Below, piece after piece: positions 1-7,158 of a DNA stretch of 36,880 nt. Both the position numbers and the translations under genes were made by a program. Position 1 is the stretch's first letter. Every line of letters starts with the position of its first letter. Origin of the DNA: Treponema sp. Its GTDB lineage: Bacteria; Spirochaetota; Spirochaetia; Treponematales; Breznakiellaceae. The DNA lies in the NCBI GenBank assembly GCA_031255285.1, contig JAIRSU010000033.1, forward strand, positions 1 through 36,880. The letters run 5' to 3'. The notes below the pieces were generated by a model. It did no database searches and had not been told where the DNA came from. It saw only the letters and a program-made list of their open reading frames with translations.

Positions 1-107
1 TGGTTAAAATCAAATAATTTTTCCATATAAACAAGCTGCGGTCCCATAACCGCCGGATCATCATAACGATACGGCAGTCCTTTTTCTTTTCGTTCTTTCT
101 GCGTCAT
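1..107 (-). CDS. Sugar O-acetyltransferase (maltose/galactoside acetyltransferase type), 5' part only
   Basis: Only the first 35 codons lie in the window; the gene runs off the left edge. The start ATG is at 107 on the minus strand, preceded by a GAGGT ribosome-binding site near 115-119. The encoded N-terminus starts MTQKERKEKGLPYRYDDP and continues with an LVYMEKLFDFN-like stretch. This matches the N-terminal Mac domain of maltose and galactoside O-acetyltransferases, which precedes their left-handed beta-helix catalytic domain. Family members acetylate sugars or sugar-like substrates from acetyl-CoA in the cytoplasm. The catalytic hexapeptide repeats are outside the window, so the family call rests on the Mac domain alone. 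A promoter and an overlapping 17-bp palindrome lie directly upstream. Confidence 0.7.
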   Translation of the reverse strand, partial: MTQKERKEKGLPYRYDDPAVMGPQLVYMEKLFDFN

Positions 108-149
108 GCTCTGTACCTCAATATTATATCAGTCAGTAGAAGTGTTTGC

Positions 150-166
150 TGTTTATATCATAAACA
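150..166. promoter_or_regulatory. 17-bp perfect palindrome, candidate operator
   Basis: TGTTTAT-ATC-ATAAACA is a perfect inverted repeat with 7-bp arms and a 3-bp centre. It overlaps the -10 box and the predicted transcription start of the acetyltransferase promoter, a typical place for a dimeric repressor to bind. No regulator gene is visible beside it, so the cognate protein is unknown. Confidence 0.45.
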
Positions 167-192
167 ATATATTTTTTCGCCCCCTTTGTCAA
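164..192 (-). promoter_or_regulatory. Sigma-70-type promoter for the acetyltransferase gene
   Basis: On the minus strand a perfect -35 TTGACA (187-192) is followed, after a 17-bp spacer, by TATTGT (164-169). The predicted transcript start near 157 leaves a leader of about 50 nt that contains the GAGGT ribosome-binding site. The promoter sits in the 106-bp gap after the methyltransferase gene, so the acetyltransferase can be transcribed on its own. Confidence 0.6.
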
Positions 193-213
193 GGGCGTAG
201 CACTCATCTTGTT

Positions 214-975
214 TTATTGAGGTTTTACCGCATTGGTCGCTATAAATGACGGCGCATATTCCTTCAATAATCCTACATCATTACAATCTTCATATAGTTC
301 CTTTAATAAAAAACCAGCCTTTAATTGTCCGCCAATCTGTTCTTCTATAGTATGACTGAATTGTACCCCGCCATCACTTTCTTCGAGCTTTCTCAACTGG
401 TTTTTGTCCTTTAAGGGATTGTACGGCAATTTATTTACTATTTCAAGAGACTTTTCATTATCATCAAAGAGAAAATTGAACCCGTTGTCCATTCCGGCCA
501 GTAATATTCCGCCTCTTTTTAATACTCTAAAACATTCATTCCATACATGATATACATCTTCTACATAACAATTTGAAACAGGGTGAAATATTATATCAAA
601 CACTTCATCGTTGAAAGGAAACGTCTTAGTCATATCGGCTTTTATTATTTCAATATGGTATCCTTCCCGTTCCGCTACCAGTCTTTCACTCGCAAGTTGT
701 CTGTCAGAATAATCAAGTACCGTTACACAAGCCCCTAATGCCGCGAAAATCGGCATTTGCTGCCCGCCGCCGGAAGCTAATCCCAAAAGTTTCTTGTCTT
801 TTAATTCAGGAAACCAATGTTTTGGAACGTATTTTGTCGAAGTTAATAAAACATTCCATTCGCCATGTGTTGCCTTGATATATTCTTCATGCGTGATAGG
901 AATTCCCCATTCCCATCCTTCTTCTATCCAACGATCAATAGTTCGTGCGTTAATATCCGTATAATTTGTATCCAT
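214..975 (-). CDS. Class I SAM-dependent methyltransferase
   Basis: A 253-residue protein with a Rossmann-type methyltransferase core. Motif I is LGLASGGGQ at residues 65-73, the acidic end of strand beta2 is VTVLDYS near 85-90, and the motif for the adenine side is the KADM/FDIIFHP region. A WNECFRVLKRGGILLAG stretch resembles motif III. It therefore probably transfers a methyl group from S-adenosylmethionine to a small molecule or protein; the substrate cannot be read from the sequence. I start it at the ATG at 975 rather than the TTG two codons upstream, because the -10 box of a TTGACA-18-TACAAT promoter ends only 7 nt before that ATG and there is no ribosome-binding site. The message would be leaderless. 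No neighbour suggests a pathway. Confidence 0.75.
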   Translation of the reverse strand: MDTNYTDINARTIDRWIEEGWEWGIPITHEEYIKATHGEWNVLLTSTKYVPKHWFPELKDKKLLGLASGGGQQMPIFAALGACVTVLDYSDRQLASERLVAEREGYHIEIIKADMTKTFPFNDEVFDIIFHPVSNCYVEDVYHVWNECFRVLKRGGILLAGMDNGFNFLFDDNEKSLEIVNKLPYNPLKDKNQLRKLEESDGGVQFSHTIEEQIGGQLKAGFLLKELYEDCNDVGLLKEYAPSFIATNAVKPQ

Positions 976-982
976 GTTCAAA

Positions 983-1012
983 ATTGTACGCGGATTTATG
1001 AACCGATGTCAA
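983..1012 (-). promoter_or_regulatory. Promoter giving a leaderless methyltransferase mRNA
   Basis: Minus strand: TTGACA (1007-1012), 18-bp spacer, TACAAT (983-988). Only 7 nt separate the -10 box from the ATG at 975, so transcription should begin at or next to the start codon. No purine-rich ribosome-binding site is present in front of the ATG. Confidence 0.65.
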
Positions 1013-1133
1013 GTGATTTTTAGCGTTTATGGCATTCCGCCCAACGTCCCGGCTATCTGCAATGATTTGGCGTCTCGAATAAACAAAACCGCTTGCATTA
1101 TTTTATCATTCCGTCTTCATTGTTTTTCCCCTC

Positions 1134-1162
1134 TTGACGCTCTTGTGAAAAGAGATTACTCT
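1134..1162 (+). promoter_or_regulatory. Weak candidate promoter for the CoA ligase/ACT pair
   Basis: TTGACG (1134-1139), a 17-bp spacer and TACTCT (1157-1162). The -10 matches the consensus poorly. The spacer carries a 5-bp inverted repeat CTCTT/AAGAG (1140-1154). The predicted leader of about 26 nt contains the GAGGA ribosome-binding site at 1181-1185. Confidence 0.35.
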
Positions 1163-1194
1163 ACATTCTTATCAATACTTGAGGATGGTACTTT

Positions 1195-2496
1195 GTGATT
1201 TATAATCCTGAATACGAATGTATGGAGACGGCGGCGCGGAAGAAACTCCAGCTTGCGCGTCTCAAGAACTTGGCGGAAAAGCTCTACGAAGCGGTTCCGC
1301 TCTACCGGAAAAAGATGGACGAACTCGGCATTAAAGCGGCTGACGTTCATAGCCTTGCAGATGTTGAAAAACTCCCCTTTACCACAAAGGACGATATGCG
1401 GGACAATTTTCCCTACGGCTTCCTTGCGTGTCCCAAAGCAATGATCGAGGAGATTCATCTGTCTTCCGGCACGACCGGTATACCGGTCTTAGATGCCTAC
1501 ACCCGTGCTGATATAGAAATCTGGTGTGAAGCAATGGCGCGGACGCTTGCCGGTGGAGGTTGTACCAAGAACGATACGGTACAGAACTGCTATGGTTACG
1601 GATTGTTTACCGGCGGACCCGGCGTCCATTACGGAGCGCGTACCATTGGCGCTAACGTCCTGCCTATGTCTTCCGGCAATACGGAACGACAACTGACGGT
1701 GATGCAGGAGCTAGGCTCGACCATGCTCACCTGTACTCCCTCTTACGCGCTTTACATGGCTGAAGAGGCACGGGAACGCGGTGTGGATCTCCGTAAACTA
1801 TCCATCCACAAGGGTTGTTTCGGCGCGGAACCGTGGAGCGAAAATATGCGGAAGGAAATCGAAGCTCATTACGGCATGAAAGCCTACGACATCTATGGCT
1901 TAACTGAAATCATCGGTCCGGGGATCGCGTTTGAATGCGAAGCTCAAGACGGTCTGCATATCAACGAAGACCTGTTTTATCCTGAAATCATCGACCCGGA
2001 AACCGGCAGACAAGTTCCTATGGGCGAAAAGGGAGAGCTCGTGTTTTCAACCATCACTAAAGAAGGTACGCCCCTGCTGCGGTACCGTACAAGAGACGTT
2101 ACCTACTTTATGCCGGAACCCTGCTCCTGCGGGCGTACCACTATTCGTATGCATCGACTCTTCGGGCGCACAGACGATATGCTCATCATTCGAGGGGTCA
2201 ATGTATTCCCCAGCCAGATCGAACACGCACTCATTGAAATTGAAGGCACAGAACCGCATTACTTGATTATTGTTGACCGTGGTCCGTCGTATTTAGACGA
2301 AGTAGAGTTGCAAGTCGAGGTAAGGCAAGAATTCTTCAGCGATGAGACGAAAAATCTGGAAAACTTGCGTAACCGCATCGAGAGCGTGATGAAGTCCAAA
2401 TTGCAAATCAGCTTAAAGGTGAAGCTCGTGGAGCCGAAAACCCTTGAGCGTTCTATGGGTAAATCGAGACGGGTGATTGATAAACGGAAAATATAA
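1195..2496 (+). CDS. paaK: Phenylacetate-CoA ligase family enzyme
   Basis: A 433-residue adenylate-forming enzyme of the PaaK family, normal length for the family. It carries the P-loop HLSSGTTGIPV at about 88-98, the adenylate-binding YGLTEIIGPG region near 234-243, a CSCGRTT motif, and the C-terminal RTDDMLIIRGVNVFPSQIE hinge. These enzymes activate phenylacetate or related aryl acetates to CoA thioesters with ATP. The GTG start is chosen because GAGGA (1181-1185) lies 9 nt upstream. An ACT-domain gene follows after 18 bp and is probably co-transcribed. In anaerobes this pair is often found near indolepyruvate:ferredoxin oxidoreductase genes, in aromatic amino acid breakdown or reverse synthesis; no such oxidoreductase is in this window. 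The exact substrate is inferred. Confidence 0.85.
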   Translation: MIYNPEYECMETAARKKLQLARLKNLAEKLYEAVPLYRKKMDELGIKAADVHSLADVEKLPFTTKDDMRDNFPYGFLACPKAMIEEIHLSSGTTGIPVLDAYTRADIEIWCEAMARTLAGGGCTKNDTVQNCYGYGLFTGGPGVHYGARTIGANVLPMSSGNTERQLTVMQELGSTMLTCTPSYALYMAEEARERGVDLRKLSIHKGCFGAEPWSENMRKEIEAHYGMKAYDIYGLTEIIGPGIAFECEAQDGLHINEDLFYPEIIDPETGRQVPMGEKGELVFSTITKEGTPLLRYRTRDVTYFMPEPCSCGRTTIRMHRLFGRTDDMLIIRGVNVFPSQIEHALIEIEGTEPHYLIIVDRGPSYLDEVELQVEVRQEFFSDETKNLENLRNRIESVMKSKLQISLKVKLVEPKTLERSMGKSRRVIDKRKI

Positions 2497-2514
2497 TGAA
2501 GCAAGGAGAAAATA

Positions 2515-2934
2515 ATGGCTGAATTGAGACAAATTTCGGTATTTCTGGAAAATTTGGCGGGGCGATTGGGAGAAGTAACCCATGTGCTTGCAGAAGTAGA
2601 CGTCAATATGCGGGCGATTAGCATCGCGGATACAGCTGATTTTGGCATTTTGCGATTGATTGTAGACGACACGGATAAGGCGGTTGTGGCTCTGAAAGCG
2701 GCCGGTTTTACTACCCGTCTTACTAACGTCGCCGCTGTAGAAATTACGGATAAACCGGGAAGTCTGGCGGAAGTGATGGAACTTTTCCAGCGCTCCAAGG
2801 TAAACATTGAGTATCTTTACGCATCGCTTGAGGGCAAAGTTGGGAAAGCCGCCGTCATATTCAAACTATCTGACCACGAAAAAGGACTTGAAATTATCAA
2901 GAAAAATGGACTGGTTACGATAGCCTCATTCTAA
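2515..2934 (+). CDS. Tandem ACT-domain protein
   Basis: A 139-residue protein made of two ACT domains, about residues 4-68 and 73-136. Each shows the beta-alpha-beta start with a Gly at the ligand-binding turn: ENLAGRLGEVTHVL and DKPGSLAEVMELF. ACT domains usually bind amino acids and act as allosteric sensors. Stand-alone tandem ACT proteins are frequent partners of PaaK-type ligases, and this gene sits 18 bp after one with its own AGGAG ribosome-binding site. It may sense phenylalanine, tyrosine or another aromatic ligand, but the ligand is inferred from context. The 7-bp hairpin at 2949-2974, just after the stop, may end the operon. Confidence 0.82.
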   Translation: MAELRQISVFLENLAGRLGEVTHVLAEVDVNMRAISIADTADFGILRLIVDDTDKAVVALKAAGFTTRLTNVAAVEITDKPGSLAEVMELFQRSKVNIEYLYASLEGKVGKAAVIFKLSDHEKGLEIIKKNGLVTIASF

Positions 2935-2948
2935 ATATTTTGATGAAC

Positions 2949-2990
2949 CTCTCCGTGCTTTTTGGGGCGGAGAGACTTCTCTTCATATTG
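2949..2990 (+). terminator. Possible terminator after the ACT gene
   Basis: A perfect 7-bp stem CTCTCCG (2949-2955) / CGGAGAG (2968-2974) with a 12-nt loop starts 15 nt after the ACT stop codon. It is followed by a T-rich but interrupted tract. The same bases also encode the tail of the opposite-strand relic, so its role as a terminator is uncertain. Confidence 0.4.
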
Positions 2991-3409
2991 TTTAACAAGT
3001 CGGTCCGCAGGGCGTGTATTTCCCATCGACGCCGCTTCATGCGCAGGTTCACGAAACACTCCAAACGGTTCTTCACAGCAGGTTTGCTTCTATCAGCCGT
3101 GCAGTGTTCACCGCAATACAACACGTTGCCGCTTGCTCCGCCGCGCTCGGCTCGCCCTCTATCCAGTATGCGCGCGTCTCTTTCTCCTTCATCGGTGTAA
3201 AAGGATAGCTGACCCTGCAAGTCTCTTTATCCACAGAATATCGAAATCCAAAATCAGGAGCAGGCGGCTTCGGCGGGTCCACCGTATAGGGATAGCCTAC
3301 CCATGAGTACTTTCCTGATACTTCGCATAAAACTTCCCTAACTTGACCGCTGCGGTCTCTCCGTTAGACTTGACGTGTGGAGCCACCTTTCTACAGCTTA
3401 ACCGCGTCA

Positions 3410-3470
3410 GGTATTCTCCGAGAGTAGTTGGGTATTCTCAAAGAGTAGTCCGGGTACGCTCGGAGCATAT
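3410..3470. repeat. Degenerate 20-21 bp tandem repeats
   Basis: Two clear units begin GGTATTCTC and end GAGTAGT (3410-3430 and 3431-3450), followed by a decayed third unit from about 3452. The period is close to seven codons. On the minus strand the units would encode heptapeptides of the TTLGEYP type at the front of the relic gene. Confidence 0.6.
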
Positions 3471-3542
3471 AAGACATGGTAAAGCAAGCCGGCAGGCAGG
3501 AAATAGCGATGGTTACGACGAAACAAGGAAGACCCAGCTGTT

Positions 3543-5186
3543 CTAAATCTTGAGTCGTTCCATGTGATGGTAGGCTTCGGCGCGTAGTTCTTTGACCGAC
3601 TCGTCCTTTAAGTAGTCGTCAAAGGGCGTCATGCGGTCGATGAGCTTGCCGGAACCAGGAAGAATCTCTACGACCCGGGACGCTAGAGAATTGACGAACT
3701 CGTGGTCGTGTGAGTTAAACAGGACGACGCCTGTGAAGGCGCAGAGACCGTCGTTCAGCGCAGTGATAGCTTCAAGGTCAAGGTGATTAGTCGGCTCGTC
3801 CAGAATCAGCACGTTCGCGCCGGAAAGCATCATTTTGGCAAGCATACAGCGTACCTTTTCACCGCCGGAAAGTACGTTCACCGGCTTCAGCGCCTCATCT
3901 CCAGAGAAAAGCATACGCCCCAAAAAACTCCGTACATACGTCTCGTCTTGGTCAGGTGAAAACTGTTTGAGCCAGTCGGTGATTGAAAGGTCAGAATCAA
4001 AGAACGGAGAATTTTCCTTGGGGAAATATGAGACCGAAGTTGTCTGTCCCCAGTAATAACCCCCGGTATCTGCCTTCTGGACCTCCGCAATAATGTCGAA
4101 AAGCGCGGTTTTGGCATTGTGTTCCTGTCCCACAAAGGCGATTTTATCATATTTGTTGACGATAAGACTGAAATTGTCCAGAATCGGTTCTCCATCCATG
4201 GATCTAACGCTCAGTTTTTCTATGCGGAGAACATTATTACCAATGTCGCGCTCTGGTTTGAACCCGACAAAGGGAAACTTACGGCTCGTTACCGGCAGAT
4301 TGTCAAGATCGAGCTTCTCCAATACCTTTTTTCTGCTGGTCGCCTGCCTGCTTTTCGCGGCGTTTGATGCGAAACGGGCGATGAATTCTTTCAATTCACG
4401 GGCTTTTTCCTCGTTTTTCTTCTGTTGTTCCCGCGCCTGTTTTTGTAGAATGCGGCTCATCTGGAACCAGAAGTCGTAGTTGCCTGCATAAAGGGTGATT
4501 CTGCCAAAGTCTATGTCCGCGATGTGTGTACAAACGCTGTTGAGAAAGTGACGGTCATGGCTCACTACGATGACGGTGTTGGGAAAGTCAATCAGAAAAT
4601 CTTCGAGCCAAGAGATGGATTCCAAATCGAGTCCATTTGTTGGTTCATCAAGCAGGAGGATATCCGGACTGCCGAAAAGCGCCTGGGCAAGCAGGACGCG
4701 CACTTTCTTTGTCTCGTCAATGTCGTACATCATCTTGGAATGATCTGTTTCGTCCAGTCCCAGTCCGGAAAGCAGTCTGCTTGCCTCGGATTCAGCTTCA
4801 TATCCGCCGAGTTCCCCGAATTCGGTTTCTAGTTCAGCGGAACGTATGCCGTCCGCATCTGAAAAGTCTTCTTTCGCATATATAGCATCCCGTTCCCGCG
4901 CTACCGCATAGAGTCTGGGATAACCCATAATCACCGTATCAATCACCGAATGCCGCTCGAAGGCAAAGTGGTCCTGACGAAGAACCGCGACCCTTTCTCC
5001 CGTGCTTATCGTTATTTCGCCTTTATCATATTCTATTTCACCAGACAATATCTTCAGAAAAGTTGATTTCCCGGCGCCATTTGCCCCGATGACTCCGTAG
5101 CAGTTGCCGGGGGTGAACTTCAAATTCACGTCTTTGAAAAGTGTGCGCTCGCCATAGCTCAAGCGCATATCTGTAATTGTTATCAT
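3543..5186 (-). CDS. ABC-F family ATPase (YbiT/YkpA type)
   Basis: A 547-residue protein with two ABC ATPase domains joined by a charged linker (about 245-300) and no membrane segments, as in ABC-F proteins that act on ribosomes. Domain 1 has a normal Walker A GANGAGKST (34-42) and Walker B LLLDEPTNGLD, but its signature is replaced by YDIDETKKVRVLLAQ (about 154-168). Domain 2 has an intact LSGGEKVR (439-446) and DEPTNHLD, but its Walker A reads GQEHNAKT (353-360), with alanine for the last glycine. I recall similar AKT variants in the YkpA/YbiT branch, so this is probably family-typical. It is divergently transcribed from the pst operon from a promoter whose -10 box ends 6 nt before the ATG. 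Whether it is a resistance factor or a housekeeping translation factor cannot be told. Confidence 0.88.
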   Translation of the reverse strand: MITITDMRLSYGERTLFKDVNLKFTPGNCYGVIGANGAGKSTFLKILSGEIEYDKGEITISTGERVAVLRQDHFAFERHSVIDTVIMGYPRLYAVARERDAIYAKEDFSDADGIRSAELETEFGELGGYEAESEASRLLSGLGLDETDHSKMMYDIDETKKVRVLLAQALFGSPDILLLDEPTNGLDLESISWLEDFLIDFPNTVIVVSHDRHFLNSVCTHIADIDFGRITLYAGNYDFWFQMSRILQKQAREQQKKNEEKARELKEFIARFASNAAKSRQATSRKKVLEKLDLDNLPVTSRKFPFVGFKPERDIGNNVLRIEKLSVRSMDGEPILDNFSLIVNKYDKIAFVGQEHNAKTALFDIIAEVQKADTGGYYWGQTTSVSYFPKENSPFFDSDLSITDWLKQFSPDQDETYVRSFLGRMLFSGDEALKPVNVLSGGEKVRCMLAKMMLSGANVLILDEPTNHLDLEAITALNDGLCAFTGVVLFNSHDHEFVNSLASRVVEILPGSGKLIDRMTPFDDYLKDESVKELRAEAYHHMERLKI

Positions 5187-5192
5187 GCTTTA

Positions 5193-5222
5193 ATCATAGC
5201 ATAAACGAGCGTGCATTGACAA
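5193..5222 (-). promoter_or_regulatory. Promoter giving a leaderless ABC-F mRNA
   Basis: Minus strand: TTGTCA (5217-5222), 18-bp spacer, TATGAT (5193-5198). The -10 box ends 6 nt before the ATG at 5186 and no ribosome-binding site fits between them. The message should begin at, or within a base or two of, the start codon. Confidence 0.65.
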
Positions 5223-5275
5223 GCGTATGGATAGCGCATTGAGAGGAAAGAAGTAATTTGAAAAAGCCTAACGAT

Positions 5276-5314
5276 TTTACGTGTTTTTTACATACACATC
5301 AATTGTATTACACA
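5276..5314 (+). promoter_or_regulatory. Candidate PhoB-binding direct repeats upstream of pstS
   Basis: Hexamers spaced exactly 11 bp apart: TTTACG (5276), TTTACA (5287), ATCAAT (5298, weak) and TACACA (5309). The spacing and the TTTACA-like sequence resemble PHO boxes recognised by PhoB/PhoP-type regulators, which bind 11-bp direct repeats. They overlap the -35 region of the pstS promoter, and the operon encodes its own PhoB-like regulator. Only two of the four units are good matches. Confidence 0.4.
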
Positions 5315-5332
5315 ATATATGGTTATTATAAA
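5303..5332 (+). promoter_or_regulatory. Candidate pstS promoter
   Basis: TTGTAT (5303-5308), 18-bp spacer, TATAAA (5327-5332). The predicted leader of about 60 nt carries a small perfect hairpin CACCC-ATT-GGGTG (5353-5365), then the GAGGAG ribosome-binding site of pstS. Confidence 0.5.
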
Positions 5333-5401
5333 ACTCAATTCCAAATTACAACCACCCATTGGGTGCGTTTGGGATTATATCCAATAGAACGAGGAGTTTA
5401 T

Positions 5402-6289
5402 ATGAGAAGGACAATAAAGATGAAGACTGCACTAGCCGCTATTCTTTTGCTACTGACAGTGGGGACCGCCTCTGCCAACGGCGCTGGAGAGTCCGCCGAC
5501 TTCGATTCACGCAAGCATATCAGTGTGATATCCCGTGAAGACGGGTCTGGAACACGAGGAGCGTTTATCGAATTATTTGAAATTGAAGTCAGAGGCGCGG
5601 ACGGCAGCCGCAGAGATATGACGACGCAAGAAGCCGTCATATCTAAACAAACCGATGTGATGATGATGAATATCGCCGGGGATAAGTATGCCATCGGGTA
5701 CATCTCGCTTGGCTCGCTTAACGGGACGGTTAAGGCTGTCGCCATAGACGGAGCAGCCGCAAGTACGGCAAATGTTAAGAACGGTACGTATACAATTTCA
5801 AGACCGTTTTATATCGCTACAAAAGGAAAACCTGCGCCGCCGGCGCGAGACTTTATTGACTTTATTCTCTCTGCGGATGGGCAGTCTGTTATTGCGAAAA
5901 GCTATACTCCGGTGAATATTGCTCCGCCTGCTTATGCAGGAGGTAAACTTTCGGGCAAGATTGTCATCGCGGGATCGTCTTCGGTAACGCCGGTTATGGA
6001 GAAACTGAAAGAGTCTTATCTTGCACTGAACCCGTCTGTAGTTATTGAAATACAACAAAGCGATTCTTCTGCGGGTATGACCGCGGCTATGAACAGTACC
6101 TGCGACATCGGTATGTCGAGCCGGGACCTGAAGGATAGCGAACTGTTGCAGCTTACTCCGGTGAAAATCGCCAGCGACGGCATTGCGGTTATTGTGAATA
6201 AAGGAAACCCCGTGGTAAACCTTATGAAAGATGAGGTAAAAGCCATCTTTACCGGACAAACAACCCAATGGAGTCAGGTAATTAAATGA
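5402..6289 (+). CDS. pstS: Phosphate-binding protein PstS, circularly permuted
   Basis: A 295-residue phosphate-binding protein of the ABC transporter, with a signal peptide (hydrophobic 9-20, probable cleavage near ASA, residues 23-25). In canonical PstS the GKIxIAGSSSVTP half comes first and the SREDGSGTRG half second. Here SREDGSGTRG is at 44-53 and GKIVIAGSSSVTP is at 185-197, and the protein ends in IFTGQTTQWSQV, which normally runs straight into the SREDGSGTR half. It is therefore a circular permutation of the fold. I recall similar permuted PstS proteins in clostridia. The ATG at 5402 is chosen because GAGGAG sits 6 nt upstream and a signal peptide follows; the frame is open further upstream to a TTG at 5258. 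The stop overlaps pstC in ATGA. Confidence 0.88.
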   Translation: MRRTIKMKTALAAILLLLTVGTASANGAGESADFDSRKHISVISREDGSGTRGAFIELFEIEVRGADGSRRDMTTQEAVISKQTDVMMMNIAGDKYAIGYISLGSLNGTVKAVAIDGAAASTANVKNGTYTISRPFYIATKGKPAPPARDFIDFILSADGQSVIAKSYTPVNIAPPAYAGGKLSGKIVIAGSSSVTPVMEKLKESYLALNPSVVIEIQQSDSSAGMTAAMNSTCDIGMSSRDLKDSELLQLTPVKIASDGIAVIVNKGNPVVNLMKDEVKAIFTGQTTQWSQVIK

Positions 6290-7119
6290 GAAATCGTCAG
6301 GAGAAGTTTATGAACGCGGTATTCTTCTTCTCGGCCGCGGCGTCCATACTTGCACTTGCGCTAATCTGTCTCTTTCTGCTTGCAAACGGTCTTCCCGCAA
6401 TCGGAAAGATAGGTCCCATCGCTTTTCTCATGGGAAAGGAATGGCGCCCGTCTGATATACCGCCGTCTTTCGGTATACTGCCGATGATAGCCGGCAGTTT
6501 ATGCGTAACCGCAGGCGCTATTGTTATCGGCGTTCCCATAGGCATTTTAACTGCGGTATTTCTTGCGCGGGTCTGCCCCAGAGTGTTCTATCGTGTTGTA
6601 AAACCCGCAGTAGATTTGCTGGCGGGTGTTCCTTCGGTGGTCTATGGTTTTTTCGGCATGGCGGCGATTGTTCCGTTTACGGGAAACAGTATTTTATCCG
6701 CGTGCATACTGCTCGGCGTCATGATTTTGCCGACGGTTATCGTTATTTCCGAGAGCGCGATCCGAGCTGTTCCAGACCAGTACTACGAAGGAGCACGGGC
6801 ATTAGGAGCGGGCCGCTATCGTGCGGTCTTCGCTGTCGAGCTACCCGCTGCAAAATCTGGCATCCTCGCGGCCGTGGTATTGAGCGTTGGGCGCGCCGTT
6901 GGTGAAACCATGGCGGTCATCATGGTCGCAGGTAATCAGGCGCGTATGCCTGTGTCTCTGCTAAAAGGAGCGCGTACCTTAACGGCCAATATCGTTATTG
7001 AGATGGGTTATGCGGCGGAATTACACCGTGAAGCGCTAATCGCCACAGGCGTAGTGCTGTTCGTATTTATCTTGCTGATAAATCTGAGTTTCTCTGCATT
7101 AACCGGAAGAAGAAAATAA
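6286..7119 (+). CDS. pstC: Phosphate ABC transporter permease PstC
   Basis: A 277-residue inner-membrane protein with about six hydrophobic helices and the conserved permease loop EGARALGAGRYRAVF that docks onto the ATPase PstB. It forms the channel for phosphate together with PstA. The ATG overlaps the pstS stop codon (ATGA), which suggests translational coupling. The family match is clear from the PSVVYGFFGMAAIVPF and VGRAVGETMAVIMVAG segments. A 130-bp gap with strong inverted repeats separates it from pstA, unlike the tight spacing elsewhere in the operon. Confidence 0.93.
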   Translation: MRNRQEKFMNAVFFFSAAASILALALICLFLLANGLPAIGKIGPIAFLMGKEWRPSDIPPSFGILPMIAGSLCVTAGAIVIGVPIGILTAVFLARVCPRVFYRVVKPAVDLLAGVPSVVYGFFGMAAIVPFTGNSILSACILLGVMILPTVIVISESAIRAVPDQYYEGARALGAGRYRAVFAVELPAAKSGILAAVVLSVGRAVGETMAVIMVAGNQARMPVSLLKGARTLTANIVIEMGYAAELHREALIATGVVLFVFILLINLSFSALTGRRK

Positions 7120-7158
7120 TTTCTTGATGAGCGCCTCAATCGCGACATCTATCGTCCA

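Larger units (their letters stand above)
2931..3470 (-). pseudogene. Frameshifted relic of an unidentified gene
   Basis: No intact gene occupies this stretch, but the minus strand reads as protein across one frame with two compensating shifts. Segment A (about 3425-3302) ends with AAVKLGKFYAKYQESTHG. Segment B, one frame over (about 3300-3078), includes YSVDKETCRVSYPFTPMK and WIEGEPSAAEQAATCC. Segment C, back in frame A (3077-2931), includes EEPFGVFREPAHEAASMG and NTRPADRLVKQYEEKSL, then a TAG stop. A base lost near 3300 and one gained near 3077 would restore a single frame. A TGA lies further upstream in the 20-21 bp repeats, where frame A reads TTL-x-EYP heptads. I do not recognise the product. 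Assembly errors could mimic the two shifts. Confidence 0.5.

Noticed and set aside
108-213. Terminator for the methyltransferase gene (CGCCC/GGGCG hairpin near 181-199)
   Set aside because: On the minus strand the hairpin is followed by A residues, not T; it overlaps the acetyltransferase -35 instead.
974-1198. Rightward open frame of 74 codons in front of the CoA ligase gene
   Set aside because: It covers the methyltransferase promoter region, has no ribosome-binding site, and its composition does not look coding.
3343-3546. Rightward open frame of 67 codons
   Set aside because: It is the antisense of the repeats and relic gene; its repeated residues just mirror the 20-21 bp DNA repeats.
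4093-4479. Rightward open frame of 128 codons inside the ABC-F gene
   Set aside because: It lies fully antisense to a clear gene and has no family features.
5258-5401. TTG start for PstS 48 codons upstream
   Set aside because: This would include the promoter and leader hairpin and bury the signal peptide; GAGGAG precedes the ATG at 5402.
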